12,649 nt of DNA, from contig JADLEN010000028.1 in NCBI GenBank assembly GCA_020846105.1, positions 1 to 12,649 on the forward strand. Reading direction: 5' to 3'. The position numbers were made by a program, and so were the translations under genes. The notes beneath the pieces are model-generated. The model had not been told where the DNA came from, did no database searches, and worked only from the letters and a program-made list of their open reading frames with translations. Of the stretch, positions 6,595 through 12,649 are shown one piece after another; position 1 is the stretch's first letter; every line of letters begins with the position of its first letter. The stretch is from Chitinophagaceae bacterium (GTDB lineage Bacteria > Bacteroidota > Bacteroidia > Chitinophagales > Chitinophagaceae).

Positions 6595-8361
6595 ATGGCT
6601 TTAGACGAATATATTTATGGAAAAATTGCACGCTATTTCAAGAATAAAAGCAAACAATCTTCTATTGAAGAAATAGAAAGAACCGTTCGCTTAGAAGATA
6701 TAAAGCCACGATTAACTATTCTGTCAAGAGCACTTACAGGAAGGGTTATTGAGGTGTTTCCAGCAGAGCGAGAAGGCGGCTACAAGAATAATAATTTTTT
6801 CTTCCCCACTACACTTTCTTTATTCCCAAGCTACGACCAAAATCTATCTTTTTATTTCTATCGGCTACTCTATTTATCCACGCAGCAAAGCTTGGATTTG
6901 AATTGGAAAGAAGCAGCAGAAATAGACCTAAAAACAGCACAACAATTTGCTTTAGAAGCATCGCCAACAGTGCTCGAAAAAATGTTTGAAGACTATCCCA
7001 TTTCGCAAGAGCTGTACGATTCTTTCTTTCTTTTTTTTCAAAAACATGCAACTGAAAAAAGTCCGATTGACCATTCGTGGCTCTACGGAAAATGGATGCG
7101 CGATGAAAAAGAAAAAGATAAAAACAATCAACTTAATGAGTTTTCTGAGGCTGTAAAAAAAGCAATAAACGACCAAGCAAAAACAATACTAAAAGCAAAT
7201 GCTGTGGAAGAAGTGGTAACCGCAGAAGTGGATAAAAAAGCACAAGAAGAATATGTGATGACCCACAATTTTGAGAAGGTAGAAACCGCCGACGAGCACA
7301 ACGGAATTTGGCGAGACTTTGATGGGGACGATGATTTGGAAGATCATCAAGATGCGCTCGACGAGCTGAATATGAAATATACTGTGCGGGTAGATGACGT
7401 GGCGCATTCTATTTATCAAGCCGAATTTACCGAGAATACAAGCATAGCCGAGAGTCGTGAACAACATAATAATGACTATCATATTTGCTACCCCGAGTGG
7501 AACTATGCAAAAGGTGAGTACAAAAAAGATTTTTGCAAAGTTTACCCCAAAAAACAAATAGAGACTGCCGCAGATTATTACCAAAAAACGATAAAGGATA
7601 ATGCTGTAGTGCTTACAGGGCTTCGCAAAATGCTGACCTCTATTAATAATAAAATGCAGCAGGTACGCCGGCAGAGCGATGGCGAAGAATTTGATTTGGA
7701 TGCCCTTTGCGATTTGTATGCGGATATTTTTTCGGGAGTAAGCCCAAGCGAAAATATCTATTTATCTAAGCGGAAAAAAGAAAAAAATTTATCCATTCTG
7801 TTGTTGCTCGACCTTAGTCTTTCGAGTGATGGCTATGCCGATGGCAACAGAGTGATTGATGTGGAAAAGCAAGCCAGTATTTTATTTGGTGAAATTCTAA
7901 ATGAATATCAAATAGATTTTTCGGTGCAAGGTTTTTATTCCAAAACAAGAAACTATTCTTCCCATATAATACTCAAAGATTTTGATGAAAACTGGGCAAA
8001 TGCAAAGTATAAAATAGGTGCAGTAGTGCCAAATGGATATACCCGAATAGGCGCTGCACTGCGACATTCTGGGGCATTGCTACGAGCGCGCGACACAAAA
8101 AATAAGTGGATAATTCTCCTTTCAGACGGTAAGCCAAATGACTATGATAAGTATGAAGGGAAATACGGAATACAAGATGTGAAGCAAGCGCTTTTGGAAC
8201 TGAAACGAGAAAATATAGGCGCTTATGCACTTGCCATAGAGGCGCAAGCCAAGTATTATTTGCCCCAAATGTTTGGGAAAAATCATTATCAAATGCTTAC
8301 TACTCCCAATGAGTTGCTTACATCACTAGCTGTACTTTACGAAAAAATAAAACGCGGATAA
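6595..8361 (+). CDS. norD: NorD: VWA-domain (MIDAS) activation protein for NO reductase
   Basis: The protein has 588 residues, close to usual NorD size, and has no signal peptide, so it acts in the cytoplasm with NorQ. The N-terminal two thirds are poorly conserved and partly charged, including an Asp/Glu-rich run at about 241-257. The C-terminal von Willebrand factor A domain runs from about residue 398 to 585. It has a full MIDAS metal site: DLSLS (Asp406, Ser408, Ser410), Thr483 in NGYTRIG and Asp511 in LLSDGKPND. NorD/CbbO proteins link the NorQ/CbbQ hexamer to the target enzyme through this site. The start is the ATG 5 bases after the norQ stop. Its own stop directly abuts the next ATG, so translational coupling with the carbonic anhydrase is likely. 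The family assignment is firm. Confidence 0.93.
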   Translation: MALDEYIYGKIARYFKNKSKQSSIEEIERTVRLEDIKPRLTILSRALTGRVIEVFPAEREGGYKNNNFFFPTTLSLFPSYDQNLSFYFYRLLYLSTQQSLDLNWKEAAEIDLKTAQQFALEASPTVLEKMFEDYPISQELYDSFFLFFQKHATEKSPIDHSWLYGKWMRDEKEKDKNNQLNEFSEAVKKAINDQAKTILKANAVEEVVTAEVDKKAQEEYVMTHNFEKVETADEHNGIWRDFDGDDDLEDHQDALDELNMKYTVRVDDVAHSIYQAEFTENTSIAESREQHNNDYHICYPEWNYAKGEYKKDFCKVYPKKQIETAADYYQKTIKDNAVVLTGLRKMLTSINNKMQQVRRQSDGEEFDLDALCDLYADIFSGVSPSENIYLSKRKKEKNLSILLLLDLSLSSDGYADGNRVIDVEKQASILFGEILNEYQIDFSVQGFYSKTRNYSSHIILKDFDENWANAKYKIGAVVPNGYTRIGAALRHSGALLRARDTKNKWIILLSDGKPNDYDKYEGKYGIQDVKQALLELKRENIGAYALAIEAQAKYYLPQMFGKNHYQMLTTPNELLTSLAVLYEKIKRG

Positions 8362-9051
8362 ATGACCCAATTTCCAATAAAAATTAAACTGTTTGTATTG
8401 TTTTTTTTTTGCGCAAACATGATAAGTTGTACAGGCCAAAGGGTAGAACAAAATCCCCATCAGGTTGTGCTTCATTCAGCCGATGAGGCACTTGCCGAAT
8501 TGAAAAAGGGCAACAAAAGATTTATTGAAAACAAAATGTGGAACACCAATTATGCCGCTGAAATTGAAAACACAAAAGGACATCAAAATCCTCATTCCAT
8601 TATTCTAGGATGTATAGATTCTCGTGTACCACCTGAAATTGTTTTCGACCAAGGTATAGGAAATATTTTTGTGTCGCGGGTGGCTGGCAATGTGGAAGAT
8701 GATGATGTACTCGGTAGCATTGAATTTGCCATAAAGGTGAAACATACAAAACTAATTGTAGTGCTAGGCCACAGTCACTGCGGTGCTGTGCAAGGTGCTA
8801 TTGATAATGTAGAAATGGAGCACCTTACACAGCTCACAGACCAAATAAACCCCGCCATTCACGACCAAGAATCTTACCCTATGGAAAATGTCAAAATAGA
8901 CATCACCTCGCGTAAAAATGTAGAAATAACCTTAAAGCATATCCTTGCACTCAGCAAAACAGTGAATGATTTGGTAACAAATGGTGAGGTAAAAATTATC
9001 GGTGCCTACTACAATGTCGAGAATGGTGAGGTAAGTTTTTTTGATAAATAA
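8362..9051 (+). CDS. Beta-class carbonic anhydrase with a lipoprotein signal
   Basis: The protein has 229 residues. It interconverts CO2 and bicarbonate. Zinc ligands are Cys84, His137 and Cys140, and the Asp86/Arg88 dyad lies in GCIDSRVPPE; the second motif is GHSHCGAVQGA. The N-terminus is a signal sequence ending in MISC (Cys23), so it is probably a periplasm-facing lipoprotein; many beta-class enzymes are cytoplasmic. Ten consecutive T (8401-8410) encode the hydrophobic core of the signal, a place where slippage could switch the frame. The ATG starts on the base after the norD stop codon, which suggests it is the third gene of a norQ-norD unit. A role in supplying or buffering protons or bicarbonate near nitrite/NO reduction is a guess. 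Enzyme class is firm; the link to denitrification rests on position alone. Confidence 0.93.
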   Translation: MTQFPIKIKLFVLFFFCANMISCTGQRVEQNPHQVVLHSADEALAELKKGNKRFIENKMWNTNYAAEIENTKGHQNPHSIILGCIDSRVPPEIVFDQGIGNIFVSRVAGNVEDDDVLGSIEFAIKVKHTKLIVVLGHSHCGAVQGAIDNVEMEHLTQLTDQINPAIHDQESYPMENVKIDITSRKNVEITLKHILALSKTVNDLVTNGEVKIIGAYYNVENGEVSFFDK

Positions 9052-9072
9052 ACAACTGCTTGTTCCTAGTAT

Positions 9073-9669
9073 TTAAGTAATCATTTGCGCTCCTTGCTTG
9101 CGCACATACATCGTCTTTATCATTATCGATTGACCTTCAATACGACCTTCTACATAACCTGTGTCATTGGGGTCGAGGCGGATATTTTTTACTACAGTTC
9201 CCAATCTTGCATTTACGGTAGAGCCTTTCACATCAAGTGATTTTATAAGCACAATTGAGTCGCCATTTTCGAGTATATGCCCATTGCTGTCTTTATGTAA
9301 ATCTACACTTGCGTCACTTTCGTGGTCGCCAGTAGCTTTTGCCCAAAGCATTGTTTCGTCGTCGAAATACATCATATCAATCGCCTCTGCAGCCCAAGCT
9401 TCTTGGCGCATTCTATTGAGTATTCTCCAAGCAACAACTTGTACAGGTATCACTTCACTCCACATAGCAGTTTTAAGACAATCCCAATGCTTGGGATCGA
9501 AATCTTCTTTTTTGTCAATTTGTGCAACGCATTTTGCGCAAGCAAAAATTTCATTGCCTTTTACATTTCCAGAACTTGGTCCTACTTCGTAAACCGATAA
9601 GTTTGAAGTGGATTCGCAGAGCTCACATTTGTTGCCGCTTCTGGATTTTAAGTCGTCTATTAGTGCCAT
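9073..9669 (-). CDS. PhnA-domain protein with N-terminal zinc ribbon
   Basis: The protein has 198 residues. It opens with a zinc-ribbon-like region, Cys15-x-x-Cys18 (KCELCES) and Cys44-x-x-Cys47 (ACAKCV). It ends in a small beta-rich PhnA/YjdM-like domain with GDSIVLIKSLDVKGS (136-150), LGTVVKNIRL and GQSIMIKTMYVRK. Members in Bacteroidota have this length with a helical middle segment, seen here around 60-100. The family took its name from an E. coli gene near phosphonate genes, but a general phosphonate role is not supported, and no phosphonate genes are visible here. It is the last gene of the minus-strand group, 16 bases after the small membrane-protein gene, and it converges on the carbonic anhydrase gene with only 21 bases between. 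The family call is good; the function is unknown. Confidence 0.85.
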   Translation of the reverse strand: MALIDDLKSRSGNKCELCESTSNLSVYEVGPSSGNVKGNEIFACAKCVAQIDKKEDFDPKHWDCLKTAMWSEVIPVQVVAWRILNRMRQEAWAAEAIDMMYFDDETMLWAKATGDHESDASVDLHKDSNGHILENGDSIVLIKSLDVKGSTVNARLGTVVKNIRLDPNDTGYVEGRIEGQSIMIKTMYVRKQGAQMIT

Positions 9670-9685
9670 TATTTTTAGCTGTTTT

Positions 9686-10225
9686 TTATACTTCTGAAAG
9701 TCTTTTTAAATTTTTAGAAAAGGGTAATCTTGGCGTTTTATTAGGGAGCAATTGATGAATGTAGGTAATAAATTTATTGCGTTCTTCATTTGTAAGTGCT
9801 TCTAAAGGTATCAGGACTTTTACGATTGTATCCTCATCTGCCAGCTGTTCCAACTCAATAAAGGAAGGTTTCATTCCGAAAAAAGAATGAATGGTATATG
9901 CCTTTAATGAAGCCATTGGCATTATCCTTTTGTATGTTTTTCTGTTGTTATTATTATCTACTTTTTCGAATTCAATCGTGAGTATATTGTTGCTTGTGTA
10001 TGAACTAAATTTTAGCTTCCTGCCCAATTTATCATTCCATACTAATTTGCCAATTAACCCTCCAAACAATAGAAATAACAGCAACGCCGGAATACCTTCA
10101 CCAATATCAAAAAAATAAAAACAACCTATAGCAAGCAACACACCAACAAGTGCATATCCAAGCCATTGTAGCTTAGATATACGTTGTTTATTATTTTGAG
10201 AACTTGCTATTATAGTGATTTCCAT
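9686..10225 (-). CDS. Hypothetical two-helix membrane protein
   Basis: The protein has 179 residues from the ATG at 10225. I do not recognise the family. Residues about 20-40 and 46-63 form two closely spaced hydrophobic helices (LGYALVGVLLAIGCFYFFD, then ALLLFLLFGGLIGKLVW). A soluble C-terminal domain with alternating beta strands follows (ILTIEFEKVD, RKTYKRIMPMASLKAYTI, FIELEQL), and the tail is basic. This layout recalls small PH-like or DUF membrane proteins, but no motif decides it. The upstream mutase stop lies 3 bases away. A TTG at 10228 immediately follows that stop and is in frame, so a 180-residue start is possible. An AGGAGG on this strand (10238-10243) sits 9 bases from the TTG and 12 from the ATG. 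The gene is probably co-transcribed with the mutase and the PhnA-domain gene. Confidence 0.7.
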   Translation of the reverse strand: MEITIIASSQNNKQRISKLQWLGYALVGVLLAIGCFYFFDIGEGIPALLLFLLFGGLIGKLVWNDKLGRKLKFSSYTSNNILTIEFEKVDNNNNRKTYKRIMPMASLKAYTIHSFFGMKPSFIELEQLADEDTIVKVLIPLEALTNEERNKFITYIHQLLPNKTPRLPFSKNLKRLSEV

Positions 10226-10228
10226 CAA

Positions 10229-12649
10229 TTACATATTCCTCCTATACTGTCCACCCACTTCAAAGAGCGCTTGCGTAATTTGCCCGAGCGAACAATACTT
10301 CACCGTCTCCATCAATTCTTCAAAAATATTTTCGTTGTGTATTGCTTTTTGCTGCAAGCGATGCAACATTTCTGCACCTTTGTAACCTTTTGCTTTCGCA
10401 ATATTTTGCACGTTGGTAATTTGGAATTCTTTTTCTTCTGATGTACTTCTTATTACCTCAGCAGGTATCACTGTTGGCGAACCTTTCGAACTCAAAAACG
10501 TATTCACACCAATAATCGGGAACTCGCCTGTATGTTTTAGTGTTTCGTAATACAAACTCTCTTCTTGTATTTTGCTGCGTTGGTACATTGTTTCCATTGC
10601 ACCAAGCACGCCACCACGCTCCGAAATACTATCAAATTCCGCCAACACAGCAGCTTCTACCAAGTCGGTCAACTCTTCGATAATGAAAGCGCCTTGTAAA
10701 GGGTTTTCATTTTTCGCTAAGCCCAATTCTTTATTGATAATTAATTGTATCGCCATTGCACGTCGCACAGATTCCTCTGTAGGCGTGGTTATCGCTTCAT
10801 CGTAAGCATTAGTGTGCAAAGAATTACAGTTGTCGTAAATCGCATACAGTGCTTGCAAAGTGGTACGAATATCGTTGAAGTCAATCTCTTGTGCGTGTAG
10901 CGAGCGACCCGAAGTTTGGATATGATATTTAAGCATTTGGCTACGCTCATTACCTCCATATTTGTGCTTCATTGCTTTTGCCCAAATACGGCGTGCTACT
11001 CTACCAATCACAGAATATTCTGGGTCTACACCATTGCTAAAAAAGAAAGAAAGGTTTGGTGCAAAATCATCAATATGCATTCCTCGGCTGAGGTAGTATT
11101 CTACAAAAGTGAAGCCATTAGAAATAGTAAAGGCAAGCTGCGAAATAGGATTAGCGCCCGCTTCGGCAATATGATAACCCGAAATAGATACGCTATAAAA
11201 ATTACGCACCCCTTCGTTGATGAAATATTGTTGCACATCGCCCATTACGCGCAGCGAAAATTCTGTAGAGAAGATACAAGTGTTTTGCGCTTGATCTTCT
11301 TTCAAAATATCGGCTTGTACGGTACCGCGCACCGCTTTTAGCGTATCTGCTTTTATTTGTGCATACACATCTGCTGGCAATACTTGATCGCCTGTAACGC
11401 CCAACAACATCAAGCCTAAACCATTATTACCCTCAGGCAATTCGTTCTCTAAATAAGGTTGGTAGCGTGGGCGAGCAATTCCTTTTTCTTTATAAATAGC
11501 TTCTATCTTGGCTTCCACCTCTGCTTCCAATCCATTGGCTTTGATATAAACTTCACATTGCTGGTCGATGGCAGCATTCATAAAGAACGCGGTAATCGTT
11601 GGTGCAGGACCATTAATGGTCATCGAAACTGAAGTCTTGGGGTCGGCAAGGTTGAAGCCACTATATAGTTTTTTGGCATCGTCTAGCGAAGGAACACTCA
11701 CGCCCGAATTGCCTATTTTACCATAGATATCTGGGCGATGATCAGGGTCTTGTCCATAAAGGGTTACACTATCAAATGCAGTGCTCAACCGTGCTGCGGG
11801 CAAGCCTTTGCTCACGTAGTGAAAGCGTTTGTTGGTACGCTCTGGGCCACCTTCTCCGGCAAACATACGTGTTGGGTCTTCTCCTTCTCTTTTGAAGGGA
11901 TAAATGCCTGCTGCATAAGGAAATTCCCCAGGGAAATTCTCGGTCAATGCCCATTGCAAAATCTCGCCCCAAGCTTCAAATTTGGGCACTGCTATTTTGG
12001 GTATTTGCAGGTGCGACAAAGACTCGGAATGTGTTTTTATTTTTAATTCCTTGTTGCGGACTTTGAAGGTGTAATACTCATCTTGGTACTGTTGCTTTTT
12101 GGCGTCCCAATTCTTTAGCAATTCTAGATTCTTGGGGTCAATATCCAATGTCAAGGTCTGGTACACTTCTTCCAATTGTTTCACCAATCGGTCTTTATCT
12201 TCTATTTTCGAGGTCTGTAAAGTCTCTATTGTTTTGCGCAGGCCAAACAATTTTTGTGCTACAGCAGCTTGCTCTTTGGCGCGCTTATCGTAGCTGCGAT
12301 TGTTCTCGGCTATCTCACTCAGGTAGCGCGTACGTGCTGGCGGAATGATAAATATCTTTTCGCTCAGCTCGTCGCTCGCTTTGAAGGTCGATTGCAAATC
12401 GGCACCTGTTCTTTCTACAATTTTGTCCATCAGTGCGCGGTACAGCGTGTTCGTGCCTGGGTCGTTGAATTGCGAAGCGATACTACCAAAAACAGGCATT
12501 GTATCTGCATCCTTATCAAACAATTTATGATTGCGTTGGTATTGTTTCTTCACATCGCGTATGGCATCCATAGCACCACGCTTGTCAAATTTATTCACCG
12601 CCACTATGTCGGCAAAGTCCAGCATATCAATCTTCTCCAGCTGTGTAGC
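10229..12649 (-). CDS. icmF: IcmF-type fused acyl-CoA mutase, missing its N-terminus at the window edge
   Basis: 806 residues are visible, and the frame is open through the right edge; the ATG at 12625 is internal. The first residues are the end of a G-protein domain: [13 protein letters not shown] contains the NKxD guanine-specificity motif. A linker and the methylmalonyl-CoA-mutase-like TIM barrel follow, with [24 protein letters not shown] sequence, [14 protein letters not shown] and [10 protein letters not shown]. This order is typical of IcmF, a B12-dependent isobutyryl-CoA mutase fused to its own chaperone GTPase. Full-length IcmF is about 1,100 residues, so the B12-binding domain and most G motifs lie outside. 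A glutamine (codon 11285-11287, in QAQNTCIF) occupies the site of the carboxylate-binding arginine of methylmalonyl-CoA mutase, which favours a non-carboxylated substrate such as isobutyryl-CoA. It probably acts in branched or short-chain acyl-CoA metabolism, unrelated to denitrification. Confidence 0.88.
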   Translation of the reverse strand, partial: ATQLEKIDMLDFADIVAVNKFDKRGAMDAIRDVKKQYQRNHKLFDKDADTMPVFGSIASQFNDPGTNTLYRALMDKIVERTGADLQSTFKASDELSEKIFIIPPARTRYLSEIAENNRSYDKRAKEQAAVAQKLFGLRKTIETLQTSKIEDKDRLVKQLEEVYQTLTLDIDPKNLELLKNWDAKKQQYQDEYYTFKVRNKELKIKTHSESLSHLQIPKIAVPKFEAWGEILQWALTENFPGEFPYAAGIYPFKREGEDPTRMFAGEGGPERTNKRFHYVSKGLPAARLSTAFDSVTLYGQDPDHRPDIYGKIGNSGVSVPSLDDAKKLYSGFNLADPKTSVSMTINGPAPTITAFFMNAAIDQQCEVYIKANGLEAEVEAKIEAIYKEKGIARPRYQPYLENELPEGNNGLGLMLLGVTGDQVLPADVYAQIKADTLKAVRGTVQADILKEDQAQNTCIFSTEFSLRVMGDVQQYFINEGVRNFYSVSISGYHIAEAGANPISQLAFTISNGFTFVEYYLSRGMHIDDFAPNLSFFFSNGVDPEYSVIGRVARRIWAKAMKHKYGGNERSQMLKYHIQTSGRSLHAQEIDFNDIRTTLQALYAIYDNCNSLHTNAYDEAITTPTEESVRRAMAIQLIINKELGLAKNENPLQGAFIIEELTDLVEAAVLAEFDSISERGGVLGAMETMYQRSKIQEESLYYETLKHTGEFPIIGVNTFLSSKGSPTVIPAEVIRSTSEEKEFQITNVQNIAKAKGYKGAEMLHRLQQKAIHNENIFEELMETVKYCSLGQITQALFEVGGQYRRNM
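10238..10243 (-). promoter_or_regulatory. Shine-Dalgarno-like AGGAGG inside the end of the mutase gene
   Basis: On the minus strand, AGGAGG encodes Arg-Arg just before the last residues of the mutase and lies 9 bases before a TTG and 12 before the ATG of the next gene. Other starts in this window have A-rich leaders and no such motif, as is usual in Bacteroidota. It could be a real ribosome site or merely two arginine codons. The spacing slightly favours the TTG start. Confidence 0.4.

Noticed and set aside
9051..9064. Bidirectional terminator between the convergent carbonic anhydrase and PhnA-domain genes
   Set aside because: The only hairpin is a 5-bp AACAA/TTGTT stem with a 4-base loop and no T-tract on the plus strand; too weak to call.
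9529..9627. HNH nuclease or toxin signature in the two CxxC pairs of the minus-strand protein
   Set aside because: The C-terminal PhnA-type beta domain and overall length fit the PhnA family, and the His/Asn residues of an HNH site are not in place.

Overview
The window looks like a chromosomal piece of a denitrifying member of the Bacteroidota. The evidence is a moderately low GC content, A-rich leaders in place of Shine-Dalgarno sequences before most genes, Bacteroidota-style lipoprotein signals, an alginate-export-family outer-membrane barrel beside nirK, and an IcmF-type fused acyl-CoA mutase. I cannot fix the genus from this sequence.

Positions 1-5691 (+ strand) form a tightly packed denitrification block: the 3' end of an outer-membrane beta-barrel gene; nirK, a copper nitrite reductase with a C-terminal cytochrome c domain; a NirV-like SUMF1-domain protein; a SCO/SenC copper chaperone; a stand-alone lipoprotein cytochrome c; norC; and norB. 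Together they would reduce nitrite to NO and then NO to N2O on the periplasmic side of the inner membrane. The main anomaly is an in-frame TAA at 1350-1352 inside nirK, where relatives have a glutamate codon. The frame stays open for another 210 codons. The stop removes the type-2 copper ligand supplied by the C-terminal cupredoxin domain and the whole cytochrome c domain. It is either a recent nonsense mutation or a base error.

A strong intrinsic terminator (5715-5770) closes this block. A second + strand unit follows at 5795-9051: norQ (AAA+ ATPase), norD (VWA/MIDAS protein), which activate the NO reductase, and a lipoprotein beta-carbonic anhydrase whose ATG directly abuts the norD stop codon.

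Positions 9073-12649 lie on the minus strand and converge on the first block. Reading in their own direction they are: an IcmF-type mutase whose N-terminus lies outside the window, a small two-helix membrane protein of unknown function, and a PhnA-domain zinc-ribbon protein. They look like an unrelated operon.

I saw no RNA genes, CRISPR array, insertion sequence or prophage genes. No gene-free stretch exceeds about 105 bases. The system is a recognisable denitrification locus. Its unusual points are the interrupted nirK, the paralogous cytochrome module, the Cys-less SUMF1 protein, the terminator between norCB and norQD, and the carbonic anhydrase attached to norQD.
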